DNA of 64,000 nucleotides, taken from contig JABWDB010000012.1 in NCBI GenBank assembly GCA_019614645.1, positions 6,014,001-6,078,000 of the forward strand, in the 5' to 3' direction. Below the pieces are notes generated by a model. It was given only the letters and a program-made list of their open reading frames with translations. It was not told the origin of the DNA and did no database searches. Of the stretch, positions 44,732-58,700 are shown in pieces (the first letter of the stretch is position 1; each line of letters begins with the position of its first letter). The translations under genes were made by a program, and so were the position numbers. This DNA is from Stratiolaelaps scimitus. Its lineage: Eukaryota; Arthropoda; Arachnida; Mesostigmata; Laelapidae.

Positions 44732-46468
44732 CAGTATCTATAGTAAATATAACAAAACAAACAACGTAACTATATAGTCGATGGTATATACGGGAAGTAT
44801 ACACAAAACAGAGAGGGAGGGAGGGGGAGAGAGAGTCACGAACGAGTTTCTATAATTACAGTACTACTACTACTACTGCTACTACTAATCATACCCGATT
44901 AATACTAGTTAATTAATATGAACTGTATGAAAAAGCGACGATAATATTGAGATGATGCATCGAAATACTGGAATATTATTAACTGGGGCAGAGAGAGAGA
45001 TGTTCGTCGGCGAGATTTCAACGGGAGATTGATGAGGCTATCGAAGCGAGCGAGGTCCAAACACAACAACAACAACAACACCATTTCTTGTATTATTGTT
45101 GTGAATGTATATTAGCGACGTGGTGGGAGCGGTGGCTTCAGGAGCATCGTGAAGAATAGCTGTCGATATCATGGTCACCTTGTAGCACTAATTATCACGG
45201 TGAGATATTATTATTTCAATCAAATAGCGAACAGACACCGATGACTAACACCTATGATTAGTTTTATCATGCGATTATTACTTTTAGTGCTACTAGTGGT
45301 TATGTGTGGTTAATTAACCTGCATTATTAATAATGGATTGCTAGCACCATTCAGGTGTGGTGATAAGATCTAGACCTTTTTGCACTCTCTTATGGTGAGT
45401 CGACTCCTACTATTATTATTATTATTAATTATTATTATTATTAATTATATTCTACACAGGGAGTTTTCGTATTGGTGAGCCGTTACCTGTAAACGCGATA
45501 GAGGAGCTATGAAAGAGAATTTCTGATACGATGATTATAATGATGGTGGTGATGACGATGCTTAATTATTTTCTAATTATATCACGCCTGCCCCTGGTGA
45601 TGACACGAGTTTCCCCAGTAATAATTATAACAATAACATCATTGTATGCAGTAGCCGACGAAGAAGAAGAACAACTAGAAACACAAGCAGTTGCATACAG
45701 ACACAATTACAGCCTGATATCGGCTTCCTATACCTTGTGATTAATAGCACACGCTACACAACCTATACATACAAGTCCGTACTGAACGTTAGCGATCGAT
45801 ATATAAACAAAATATATATATATATATAACCATTGTGATTAAAGGCTACGGGCTGGCACACTGAACGGTCCATTACTGACGACGATGGCATAACTAATGA
45901 TATTATTATTTGTTACTGTACTACCACTATTACTACCACTACTGGGATCGATGCTATTATATTAATATTTGTATTGCGATTATAACAAAAAAAAAACACA
46001 AACATTTGCTAAGAGTTTGATTGAACATTATTTGTAGATTTGATTTCTCGACAGGCATCGTGCATATTTGTCTAGTTGTTGTTTTATTTTTTCGTTTGTG
46101 CATTGAAAAACGCAAGAACGCCAGACGAGACCACACACAAACACCTCGAAACTTATTAAAAAAAACAAACTCGAAACTTGTGACGTACACAAGCGGCGCA
46201 CCGCGTTGGGGATTATTGTTGTTATTATTATTATTTGATATGGGTGTGAAAATAGCGGTCGGGTGCCCGCCCCGACCTATTGCCGTGGTAGGACTTCTGC
46301 GCTGGTCGATTGCTAGGCTATTGGCATGACAAAGCAACAGTAACGAAAATGCTGAACTATTTCTTCTTCATCTTTGCTTAACCAGCAGAGTAGATAAACG
46401 TAAAGACCTTGACATCGTCCGCGCTATAAATTATATATATATATATATAGTAATTGTCGTGTCTGGAG

Positions 46469-46512
<44 letters not shown>

Positions 46513-48453
46513 TATATCTTGTAACAGAAATAGAGTTAATAGACGAACAGAGCACAGAGGGAGAGAGAAAGCGACTAACATGAACAGGAGAAAGTGGAAA
46601 GAATAATTGTAGCGATGGTAATGTTGGTACTGGCAACATGAGGTTGACAACCACCCCAAAATGTGATATTATTACAATACAAAACATTATTATTAATTAA
46701 TAACATGCGTCAACAACAACAGTGAATGATAATTATAATACTATATATAATTATAAGAATATTTACTAATCAACGATGCTAATGTCGATGATATAACAGG
46801 ATAACATGAATGATATTACAACATATAAGTCGATGAAAGAGAGACAGAGAGTTAGGGGACAGAGGTGAAGCGGGAAGCGAGATGCTGTGCCGGAGAAAAC
46901 CATGCTATTATAATAATTAATATTACGACTATTAGTTGCTCTTAGTTACTCACGATATATGATTGTTAGATGACGATTAATACCCTCGCGTCCGATTGAA
47001 AACAGGTGGTAAAAATGAGGCGAACAGTGATCCTTTTCACGGCACGGTGATTCGAGTATAATTGCTATGAATTTTATGAATATTTTCACAGATAACTAGA
47101 CGGAACAGGTGAACACCTTGGGATTTTCGTTCCGGGTTGTCTTGTCATCGTGACCTTGATTATCTGCACCAATTAACTAGTGCTGTTAGTAGCAGGGGCC
47201 GCAATAGTGAACGAGAACAAGTAATGACGTATGGAATATGAAAATTACTAATAATAATCATAATAATCACCGGCAAAAAACACCAAAAACATTAAGTATA
47301 AGCGGCAATCTGGTGAACGATAATGACGTACTTGTCTTTTGTTTATTCAAGAGAAGCAGAAAAAATCAATTCCGACAAAAATATGATTAAGAACAATTAG
47401 CAAGAACGAACGCGGTTGCCATATATATATATATATATACGGGTACGTATGGTCCATATGGGATTATTGCGCCTGTGAAGAAAGTTGTCAATTATCAAGA
47501 TTTGATATACCAATTGGCCTATCCTTACGTAGATCGAGAATGACCCCGAGCAAACATATAATGGCACCATTTTATCTGCGAAGGTGTAGTACGAATTTTG
47601 TCAGCTGCTTATATAGTAGCAGTAGCAATTGGGTACATTTGCCGTTCGGCGATCCAATCCTGCTATCAATGCCAGTTATACGACGACGGGGATGTCAATA
47701 TCCACGATTTTCTATAGTAAAGTCTACTATTAATATTAATTAATAGAGCAGCGATAGCACACGATATTTGCCGTAATTCATATGCAACGTCTCTTCTTGC
47801 TAACCCTTCTTGCTATTATACTATGACGGATATATGATGTTAAGGATGGCGCCGGTGATCACCTATTGCCTATCATTATTATTTTGTATTAATAACAGCA
47901 GAACAATAGAACTGTATGTGTATATATATATATATATACACCTAAACAATAGTAAAAATTACGACGGCACCGAGCACTAACAAACGAGAAAAACAACCAT
48001 TTACTATTTGTCAACAACAACAGCAGCAAACGCAATGCGACAGACACCTCAACAATTAATCATATACATACATATAAGCGTCCGGTGTGCGTTCAAGTAT
48101 CCCGTAGTTAGTTATGTTGGAGGATAGGACTCACCGTCGATTGATTGTGACACAGCGCGGCAAGGGGCAAGTCCCGGGTTCAACTGATCGTGCTAGCTAA
48201 GGATAATCTGTGCTGCGATTGCATAATGAGAAACTGATAAATTAAGATCACGCTGTGAGCCTGGTGGGCAATGCCCCGCCGCCAGTCCACGGTGATATAC
48301 CGCTGGCGTGGTGAGATATCATACTGCGTATGATGACCTATCGGGTATAGATACAATTCGCGGTCGAGTGAAGACGTAAAGAATGACAACAGCTAAAAAC
48401 ATATTTTAAAAGTAAATAGAAAAACTGTCGAAGTAGGGGATCCTTGATTGGCG

Positions 48454-48496
<43 letters not shown>

Positions 48497-49599
48497 GTAT
48501 GTCGTATATGTACAAGGATGGATTTTGTTTTGGGTTAAATCTCTGTGTCTGGGATTGAGGAAATGTGTTGAAGACAATACATACACGCATGAGACAGACG
48601 ACAAAGGTTTTGAGAAAATATTAACCGAATAGCATGCGACAGACGAGCATCGACAGCCTGTCGTGTAATGGCGCGCACATTTAAGAATGGTGGCAGTGAT
48701 TGATACAATACATATATTATATGAGAGATTTAGTACAGATATATTGTAGCGTAGTGTACGATGGGAGCCCACTGTGTAAGCCCGCTCGACAACCTTTTGA
48801 TCTGTGGGTCGGCGTAATGAATTGTAGAAAATATTGTTGGAGCAAAAGCAGATCGATATGAGAAGAACTGATACTAATAACAACTATTCATAGCTAGTAT
48901 GATAAGACATTATATATATATATATACAGAAGGAGAAGAAAAAGGTTGACTATTAAAAAGGGGGAGAAGTTAAATTACCAATATGACATAGACAGGACTG
49001 GAAGGATGTAAGTGGATGCAGGCCCTTCTTTCGAACGACGAAGCAGATGAAGGCGCGTTGGCAGATGGACTATAAAGAGAGCGAGAGGATGCCGAAACAA
49101 CTAGAGACGAAAAGGCAGATGTGTAGATGAAGTAGAGGCGGAAGATAATAAATATATAATAATTATAATAATAATAATAAACTCGATATAAAAAGCGGGT
49201 GTGTGAACGCTGTGTATATAAGATAGCAGATAGCAGATTGTACATTGTAACTGACCGTCATATAGCCTTCTTGAAACTTCTTGGAGGAGAGGAGAATTGA
49301 TATTACGGTGATGCTAATGATAATGAGGGTAACAATGATGATAATACAAATACAATACGACAAGCTAAAATAAAATGTAACAGCTTATGGCGATATAATT
49401 GATAACAAGCAAAACTGTGTGTTTTCTTTCTAATATATATATATATATATATTATATATGTAGTTTTATTGCTTATTATCATTCTATTTATTAGGTTTCT
49501 GAAATGAGTATACTCCCGGTATACTCGTTTTATAGCCGAGTGCACCTGCTGAGCTGCTAATGCAGCGGATTTTTGTTTGCGAGAGCTGATCCACCTCCC
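42384..49599. other. Intergenic, microsatellite-rich, no gene seen
   Basis: AT-rich DNA with many AAT/ATT, GAT and TA arrays (for example 43825-43850, 44563-44585, 44699-44726, 45413-45443, 46471-46508, 48458-48495). All longer open frames are microsatellite translations or lack any recognisable domain. Confidence 0.7.
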
Positions 49600-49720
49600 A
49601 GGTGGGTATCAAATTCAAGTTCACCTTGTGGCTTATTGATGGAACTGCAATTTTTACAATGCTTTCGTTACAGAAATGTCGATTACTACATCACAGAGCG
49701 GCATACTAACAATCCGCAGT
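49600..49720 (-). mobile_element. SINE family A copy, tail part
   Basis: On the minus strand: CCGCTCTGTGATGTAG, then AATCGACATTTCTG, AAAGCATTGTAAAAATTGCAG and TTCCATCAATAAGCC. These line up with the tail blocks of the 62.9 kb copy. The head is degraded. Confidence 0.6.
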
Positions 49721-51033
49721 ATTAACAACCGTAAAAGTAACGCATAGAATTCAATATAAGGTAAATAATTTATTCATAATATAAACTACAATATTCACGG
49801 TATGTACAGAATACAGGGCAACTTATAACATCACGTCAGTTCTCTTCTCAATGACCGCAGCTTTCGTGTCCTAGACTTACGTTCTGGTCGTCCCGGAGAA
49901 AGTTTGTCCTCGGTGGTGTCAATGTGTCTATCATATGCAAGGTGGGTGCTTCCTATATCGAAAGAAAGCAATTCTTTAGGGGAGAATGTTGATGCACTTA
50001 TTCTATAGGGTCTCCCAGAGACTTATTGCACCTCGGCTCAGCTATCCTCAATTGCTATCTCATTCCGAGATCGCGGCACAGGATAGTAATGGCGCAAAAC
50101 TTTTAAATACGAAAAAACGTTCTGGGTCACCTATATTTACATTTGTACGACTAATTTACTAATCATCGATTTAGCACGTACATTTTGTGGCCCATCTCTG
50201 CGCCAAATACGTAGAATAGTTTCATGAATTTTTCTACAGGATCGGGTACTCTGACCATTATTTTTGTATTTATTTCTTCCTCAACATTTGTCTCTATCAC
50301 TAGACAATGAGGTTTGCTTCGCTTGTTCCACTGCGTTTTGGCTCGATACTAACGCGCACTATCCTATATCGCTTGTATGACCTTTAATTAAATTAGCGAT
50401 TGGCGCTGAAATGCCATTGGCATCGGGCCTTGCATGTTGTGGCTGTCTGGGTCAGGCTTGACCATACGGCGGGATTCATCGGTGAATTGCGTATGACATA
50501 TCGAATCAGCGCATATTTATGCAGCGGCAGTCATCGGGTATCAATATGGATCATAGCTATTCAAGTTGCTTCCCCACGGACACGGGAAGGAAAGGGACTT
50601 ACCCGGCAAAGAAATAATTGGCGATCGTCGACTGGTCGGCCTCCATTGGCACAGCCCGATGTTAAGCGCTGTTCCGCAAGAAGAGCGTCCCTTGGCCCTC
50701 TGCCTCTCACGGACCAGACTCCCCTTCTGGTCTGTCGTCGCGTGCTGCAAGACAGCTTCCTTCGGTACGGAGAACAACCTCGGTACGAGCAAGTCCGGAC
50801 TTTTCCGTTTTGCCTGACTTGGCATCCGAGTCCTGCTCCCCAAGTATGCTTGTCCGTCTTCGTCTTGGCGCCTTTCCAGCCGGGCGCGCTCTCCTTTCCA
50901 TTCAGAACTCAGGAGGGACAACCAGGAACTATTGGGGACAACAGAGGATCACCGGCAGCCAATTACGAAGGGTGCAACGGTCGTTGTACCGAGATGTCAA
51001 AATTGAAATGGACGCTTCCTGTGTCTGCCTCCC

Positions 51034-51075
51034 TCAGGCTCGCAGGCCGTTCCGCGGAATGGCCTGCGAGCCTGA
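51034..51075. repeat. Near-perfect 42-bp GC-rich palindrome
   Basis: TCAGGCTCGCAGGCC and its reverse complement flank the palindromic centre TTCCGCGGAA; only one G/T pair breaks symmetry. Pairing can go on with CCC (51031-51033) and GGG (51077-51079) past one unpaired A. Confidence 0.95.
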
Positions 51076-51162
51076 AGGGGCCGGCAGGGGCCGGACACAA
51101 GACGTGAAAGGAGCGAGAGAGGAAGGCAAAGTGACTCAAAGATCGTAGCAGCCTCAACCCGG

Positions 51163-51236
51163 CGTCGCTCGGATAGTGTCATCCTTCTAGGAACATCCTT
51201 ACCCGTTCCTAAAAGGATGACGGTATCTGAGCGACG
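51163..51236. repeat. 32-bp imperfect inverted repeat with 10-nt loop
   Basis: Arms 51163-51194 and 51205-51236 match at 28 of 32 positions, with two of the other pairs being G-T wobbles. Both arms carry GTCATCCTT and TAGGAAC; the loop is ATCCTTACCC. Confidence 0.92.
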
Positions 51237-52899
51237 TATGTTTTTTGACTAGCCTTGTCTCGGGAAGGAGCACAGGGGGTTCTGGCGACTAATTCCATAT
51301 GGGAAGTGGAGCCGAGGGTGGCGTTCGTCCACTTTTCAGATTTCGAGTGCGGGTACAAGTGCGGCGAGAGCCGAAAGCGAACTATCTCGGGAAAGAAAGC
51401 CGAGGCCGTCTGGTGGTTTGGTCGAGATCTCGACCGTTTGCTGTCGATCGGGTCCGCAAGCTGACGTGTCGGCCGCCAATGTCATGTATGGTTGGCCGGA
51501 AAGATGTTATAGCGGAGGTATTTCAAATGTGTACCGACTACCACACCCACGTTTCAAGACTTGTCCGTTCATTAGGTCCGTCATGCTTGACCACCAGATA
51601 CAGTAGAGTTGTTCCTGACCACGATGTCACTCAGTCATTCGGTGCCAAAATGTTGCTCGGTTGAACTTTTGTGTAGAGGGAGTAGTTCCGGCTTTGTCAC
51701 GTTTGGCAGAACGGCCAATGACCCCACTTGCCTCTGGTGGGTCAACCACTACCCGCAGTATTCGTAGAGGAAGGTACTTCCCCAGTTTCTGCGTAACTCT
51801 CCCTATTGTACAGCTGCTGTCGGTGCTACTAGACGGAGAGCACGAGGTCAAGCTGACCAAATGGAGGGACCATCTTCTCAGAGTACCCGAACTGGACAAT
51901 TCAATTCAAATATGATCTATGGGCACTAGCATACCGCTTTCACTCTCGTTACTTCCCGAGTACATAGAATCTTCGGTATCGGTGGAGAAATGGGCCCGTT
52001 CTTCGTCGGAAAAATGAACGGGAACATCCCTGCGTGAGTATGCAGCATATATAAATATACTCGGCGATACGTGTGTGTGTGTGTGTCACACATTTCGGCA
52101 GCAAAGGCTGCTATTGACAGGCGGGAAAATCGGGACACAATACGGTGTGTCCATAAACAATCGTACGCAGTAGCCTGATCGTGGGACTCACTTGCTCTGG
52201 ACGACTGGACACATCACACGTCCGGGTACGTTTCTCGCAGTTGTCTCGCGCCTTCCTGGCGCCGTTCGCCTCAAGACGGTTTCGCGGACAAACAGCGGCC
52301 CGCCATCATTACCCCACGACCTCGACAGCGTCCGGGTGTGTGCTGCTCTTGGCTGATGGTTGGGGTCGGTTCGTCTACTTGATTGGTGTCTCCGGTCATC
52401 GTGTGTCGCGGAGTGCTCATTTATCTGCTGGCCAGAGCCAGTCCTTTCAGGCCTGGCTGCCATTTGAGCTTTGAGTGTCTACCCAGCAGCCGTCCCGGAC
52501 GGCAACTGTAAGGACAACGAGTGGATTGCCGCGAGGGCAATCTAAACGATTCACCATGCGGCGACAGCTGTACAACACTCCGTCGAGCACTTCCGAAGCG
52601 TTCCGTTGAACCAATGTCGTTGTTATTCTGCTGTGGCTCGGTCTAGGCCTTCGTATGCCATTCTTCGTAGTGGATACGAGAGCAGGATTGGACAAGATTC
52701 TAGTTGCGTTCAGTTGTATATAACTTACCTTCGGTCATGCTGATCCAGCCCTCTCCATTTTATTGATCTTAAACATACTCAAACGCCAATCTTTAAACTC
52801 GCTCGACCGAAACACTACTTTCGTTAACCGTAAACGCGACAATTACGCGGTTTCTATATATATACACGAGTGAGGAAATTCGATAACTGCGAAATATAG

Positions 52900-53490
52900 T
52901 AAGCAAAAAATAGTTGCAAGTCTAACGTGAAGAAACTATTTATTGGTGAACCCATGAATAGTGAGAAGAACTAGTTCGCTAGATTTTGACTAATCTACAG
53001 TTAGAATATTAGGGGAAAAAGGTAAGCGCAAAAAATTATGCCCAAAGTGAGAAAATTGAGGGAAAGCTAGTATACACAAAGACAAACGATTAGGTGAAAC
53101 GTTAGAAAACTAGGGGGAAAAAGTTGGTATAACAAAATTTTAGGTCTAAAAATAAGCTTCAAACCTGGGAAGAAAGTGTCAGTACAAAGTGAATTAGATC
53201 GAAATTTAGAGAGAAACTAGAGAGAAGTATCCGCAAGAAAAAAAATTGGTCCAAAATGAGGAAACTAAGACAAAGTATGTGTGTGAAAAATCACGTTTCT
53301 CAAGTTTGCGTAAACTAGGAAAACAAGTAAGTACAATAAAATAGCTGAAAAGTTAGAAAACGAAGCAAAAAAGACATAGGGGCAAAGTCAGGTACCGAGA
53401 AAAATAATAGTAAGAAGAAAAAAAATCGTTCAAAAAAATGTGAGGAAACTTGAAAAATGTAAGTTAAAAAAAAGTTAATAGATAATAAAT
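52900..53490 (+). repeat. Degenerate A-rich minisatellite, period about 45-50 bp
   Basis: Blocks resembling GAAACTAGGGAAAAAAGT, then AGTACAAA, recur about every 45-60 bp (near 52929, 52964, 53051, 53103, 53166, 53210, 53260, 53306, 53355, 53440). The plus strand is strongly purine-rich, with few long T runs. Copies are diverged, so the array is old. Confidence 0.6.
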
Positions 53491-53877
53491 ACATAATATT
53501 AATAAGAAAATACTGCTTACATCTAGTTCTCCTTGAGTTCAGCGCCATTGACAACATGTACCGCGTTTAAATCTAAACAATTATTTCTTTATTTGTTATT
53601 ACAGCAGCGATGTATATATATATATATATAATATATAATGGGCATAATTTAATTTAGTTCGTTTAGTGCTGTTGTCTTCGTCTGCCCCTTCTTAGTATCG
53701 TCACCATAGTCATTATCATTGTGGAATCGAGTCGTTCGCCCCGTCCGTTCGTTTGCAGCGTCGATACTGCGCTTCACTGCTCGGGCGTGTTTTTGCTGTT
53801 CGATCTGCCTTCCTCTACCTGCCGTTCGAATACATTCCATAGACAGCCGTGTACTTGAAACATCATACAGCGCTGCA

Positions 53878-53963
<86 letters not shown>
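53878..53963. repeat. Long (TA)n array
   Basis: About 86 bp of TA, with one TATG interruption near the start. Confidence 0.97.
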
Positions 53964-53967
<4 letters not shown>

Positions 53968-55589
53968 TTCTATGAAGAGACGCTTGTAGCAAGTTGAGAG
54001 TTCAGCAGCTCAAAAAACATTTATATTTATGTCGGTTCCACTTCTCCCAGCTTTTACTTATGGTTTCGTATCAATTACACATATTAGATAGTCTAGATGA
54101 GATAAATGTGTTTGTAGAGGAATAGTGCGTGTGTGCTTGTTTATCGTTTGCGTCACAAAAAAACGTCACCCACGAAAACATCTGGCAACAATATAAAAAG
54201 CCTAACGATACTTATATTAGAATAAGATAACCTTATCTAGATATAACTCGTATTCTAGTCATTAGTTATTACTAGTGTCATCATCGTTATGCGTGTATCT
54301 CCGCACTGTCAAACCACAAAGAAAAAATAACACCACACGAAGATCGAGATTGAAGGTGCATAGAGGAACGATGGTGGTATGTCTATCTAGCCTACCGTCG
54401 TTAATTAGCTCTGGAACAATTAGCATGGCTAATGACAGGAACAACTGATATTGTACAGGCGATACTGTTTTGGTTGTTGTGGGGGCACCATGTGTTTCTA
54501 TATGCCTTCTATATTTTTGGTTATAGGCTATTTGTTTAATCTGCTGCTACATACGATATCAAGGGCTTTCTCCCGATATTTCCCGTAGTAATGCCTGATT
54601 ATACAGATAGGCGTATACGGAGAGACGTCTTATCGGGGAAGGCTTGAGGGTTCATAACCTGCACTCGGCCTGGGTTATTCTCCTATTTTAAGATGGACGT
54701 GCTCATCTGCAGTAGCATTTTTGGGACAATCCGATGATGGTATTATCGAAGCGTGTGAGTGATGGCGTAAAATTCAAAGTCAATCAATTTCAAATTCAAT
54801 TTTGTAGTCAGCTGAATGAGTAGTAACTGGCTTGAACAACGCCAAAAAGTTGTGTTCGAACAAAATGGCTCGCTACAGCAGGATGTCCCGTTCAGACGAT
54901 CTGACGGGTTCTCGACACCAGTGCGTGAGCTGTTGTACTTAAGCGTTGGTTAAGATAACGGAGATAACGGGACTCCGATTCGTAGATAGTATACCGTACA
55001 ACTCGGGGCGCACATACTACTGTTTCTCAGCAAGAACAATCTCATCAATGACTGTAATGTTAAGCAGCTCCTTTTTGACTTGAGCTCTATGTATAATCAT
55101 CCAGCCATGGACGGGTGCTTGGAGACTCTGTTCAAAATCAAAATGGAGAAATTGAAAATTGTGCCTTTACTGTCACGTTTTTTTCACACGCAGATAGTGA
55201 CTTTAATATATTAATTGACTTTCACCAGGCATGTTGGTTAGCTTAAGGCTGTTTTTATAAACATTGCAGCAATGACGTACGTATGTTGTTTACTGTATAT
55301 GGACACTCGATTAACTAATGGTGTAATGAACTCACAACCTTGTTGATAACCATGTTTAAGTTACTATTATTATTATTATTAAAGCAACATGGCAACTCAA
55401 CCCATTTGTATGTGACGTGGAGCAGGATCACCGCGCAACGGTTTAAGGGGGACTGCTAATTGTTCTATTTCACAAGTTTTTATATTTCGACGTGATTATT
55501 CACACACGCAAATTAGACACCCTCCTCACTTGCGCATATGATCGTATGAATGATTCGGTTCAAAGGCGATTTTGAAAATGGGCTCCGTT

Positions 55590-55760
55590 CCAGCTGTTCG
55601 CGCCAGGTTCAGCCCGCTTGTGAACGCTTTTCAATCGTTTCAACACACTCTCAATCTCTCCCTTCTGACGTTTTCTCGTTGCGACACCCAAAGGTCGAAA
55701 TGCGAGCCCGGTGACGTCAGGATGAACAGCTGAGAGTCAGTTCAAACAATGGTTGTTGTT
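55590..55760 (+). repeat. Repeat family B copy
   Basis: Has TTCGCGCCAGGTTC near the start, GGTGACGTCAGGAT and AACAGCTGAGAGTCAGTTC at 55725-55743, matching the 23 kb copy in order and spacing. Short single-core copies also lie at 15792-15810 (plus) and 63668-63687 (minus). Confidence 0.55.
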
Positions 55761-58700
55761 CTTGTAATTAATTCCATTGAATTTCTCGGGGTTTGTGTTC
55801 AATTCTGGGGCTATTTCCTCGTTGCCTTCATCATGAAGAGCAGCTCTTCTCCTTCTCCAATGAAGAGCAGCCTGTCTTCATCTTTTCGCTCTATTCACAT
55901 AATAATAATAATAATTTTCATTATAATAATAAAAACAAGCATAAATTAATTTGTATACTTCTTTTCCATCGTCATTGTTGTTTATTCGACCTGTACATAT
56001 GTATGTATAGCTGTGAGCTATGGTCCGCCGATGCTGTGCTTCTCCACGCGCTATGTACCCACTTCCACGTTTCGTAGGGAGAGGTGTTCAGTTGTTGTGT
56101 TGAGCTTTGTGTGTGGAAAAGTTTGATTCGCTTTGGATTAAGCAGAGGGAGGTGATGCTCACTAAGACGAAATCTTAACATGGCCCAAGTCCTTGAACTC
56201 CTACGAGTATATACACAAGGCGAACGCTTGCTTATACGCGTGTTGCTCTCAACAGGAGACTAAACCAGGAACGAACACTCGAATGTAGCGTTCATTGCAG
56301 AAGGTAATGCTTGCATTACGACGTCAGCCATTGGCATATCTTGCAGAATGAACAAGGAATCGCTGGACTCCGGTAACATCCGGCGTCTCCAGAGGTGACA
56401 TTGGCTGGGCGGTTACCCGAACTGACTCATGGCATTACGTGGCGTTTTGTGGTGAGCTCCCCTATGTCCTTTTTCAAGTATGTCAAAGGAGTCCGCCTTG
56501 TTGTAACGGTATCTCGGCCGTACCGATGCTACGACAATGCCAGCTGGCGGTGGACACCTCGTCCAGTAGGCCTGGTGGCCGTTGATATCCAATGCGAAGC
56601 CGTCGTAAACTAATAGCATATATGCGAGATCATTATAGGTAGAGCCGGACCTTGTTGAAGGCTCAGCGGTCGCAGTGACCTCGGCGACACATCCGGTTTG
56701 AGATCGCCACACAACACAACTGGCCAACTCGTGAGAGGAGTGATTGCTGTCAAGGCGGCATGATCTCCTTCGTGTTGGCTCCTGATTTGCTGAAGGACCC
56801 GGCTATCCCCACTAAATCTTGTGGTCACTTCGCTTGCTCGTGGCACTAATTACTTCACCCGTGTAGCACAATCATTCAGGGAGTGAATCAGTCCACCCAT
56901 TCTGCGTTCATTGTTCATCATTGACCATACGTGGCGGGGGATATGTCGCTGCTCGCAGGCTCAAACCTGCGCCACGACCATCAGCGAGGTGGATTTCTCC
57001 CAACGACATGTCTTCTAGTAATGCCATCATCATACCGGATGAGCGCTGAGAGATATCTGCTGATAAAAGAAGAGTTGGCTGGCGTCCGCAGACGAAGGTC
57101 CCCCTCTATCACCATCGATTATTATATTGATGTCATCAATGGCAGGCCACGAACGAGTCTTGCAGATATTATACCTATGGTTATGTTACCGGAGAAGGTA
57201 GGACCATATATATATACCCCAGCCGTGGCAGCACCATAGGGGTTGTTCCTGTACTCGGAAATGCTGGAAACGCTTTCTGCTTGGCGGCCCCACCCTCCCT
57301 CGGCCCGCCCCCAATCTGGCGGGACACCGGGGAATCAAATAGAATTAGGTGTCACCGCCGGCATAAAACAACGGATGTCGTCAGTCCACTGGAAGGTTGT
57401 TGAACAATTGTCGATCATTGTTGACTCATAGCCTGTGAAGGCTCGGGAGACTCATCCGTTAGATAATTCGTAGTTAAGTAAGCAGGCTGAACGGTATCGA
57501 TCTACATATTTATTCTAGGTTTATCAATATATCGGTGTTTAGATATTTTCAAGGGCTGAATTACTGTAGTAATAGTATTATTAGTGGCATAAGAGCGTTC
57601 ACACCAGATGCGTTTATGTACTATGATCGTCATCATTATGATACCATCATGGTCACCATATCATGCTACCTATATATATATATGGGTAGAAGTTGAGGTC
57701 GACGTTTTGAATTCGCCTACATAACTACCACTGCCATATTACTCTATCAAGTCATGGAGACGTACAGTATATATATATATATATGTGGTGGATTAAAGTA
57801 GCATTTCCATTACTTTATTCAGGACAGTCAGTGTAGAGATATTACAGGCAGGACACTCGAAGTGGACGTCGGGACGTCAACTATCTCTTGAACGTGAGAC
57901 GCGTGTAGACTCGTCCAGCTCGTTTGGATTCCCTGTTGCCCTTGTGTTCGTTCATTATCCTATGTGGACTTTGTTTCAAACTAGTTTTCATATAGTTATA
58001 ATAATAATAATAATAAGCTAATTTTCAACGGTTATAATAAGGCCCGTCTTCAACGTTGCCACTCGGATGCACGCATGCATATCGGTGTGAGAGATTGATG
58101 CGTGCATGGTATATGAGTTAATTTTTACTCGTTGTTTTTTTTGCTATTGTTGTTTACGGTTGTGCTATTTTATTAGGTATGTACCTAGGGTATGTATAAC
58201 ACAATACCGTGTGGATCAATTTTGATATATCCATTATTAGATTATCATATGTCATATGACAAGTTAATATATATATATATATGACTGTCTGGATATTTTG
58301 TATCGGAAGTCATTTCTGGAATAGTGCCTTCGTGTTCACTAGCGCTTATCGATTCGTACCAGCTCGCGGACTCGAGTTTCGTCTCTCTTCCGCTGTAGAT
58401 ATTCTGCTACATTCGTCGTAAAACGTCAGTCTCGCTCGTCGCCACCACTGGCTTATGGGACGGAGCGATTGAGCTATTGGCTCGTTGTCCCATAGGCTCG
58501 TTGCACGAGAAAGTCCCTTGAAAGTCTGTGCCGAATCCGCCACGAACTTATGGGACATGGCCTGATCGTTGGCTAGCCTAACTAACTAATTAACTGGCTG
58601 ACTGATCTGATCTGCTCGGTGACTGCCACAGACACAACGAAATGTCACGGCTATTTCATCCTTTGGTGATTTCGCTCTTGGGACCGTGTTCGTCGCGTAG

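Larger units (their letters stand above)
49721..52700. other. Intergenic; GC-richer patch at 50.4-52.7 kb of unknown nature
   Basis: Base composition rises sharply near 50.4 kb and falls after 52.7 kb. Overlapping open frames occur on both strands (50400-51107 plus, 50541-50921 minus, 51299-51664 plus, 51627-51899 minus, 52181-52474 plus), none with a recognised domain. Two strong inverted repeats sit inside. It may be a decayed transposable element or a CpG-rich regulatory region. Confidence 0.4.

Noticed and set aside
50400..51107. A 235-codon plus-strand frame
   Set aside because: No recognised domain; it runs through a palindrome and overlaps an equally long minus-strand frame, so open reading is explained by GC-rich composition.
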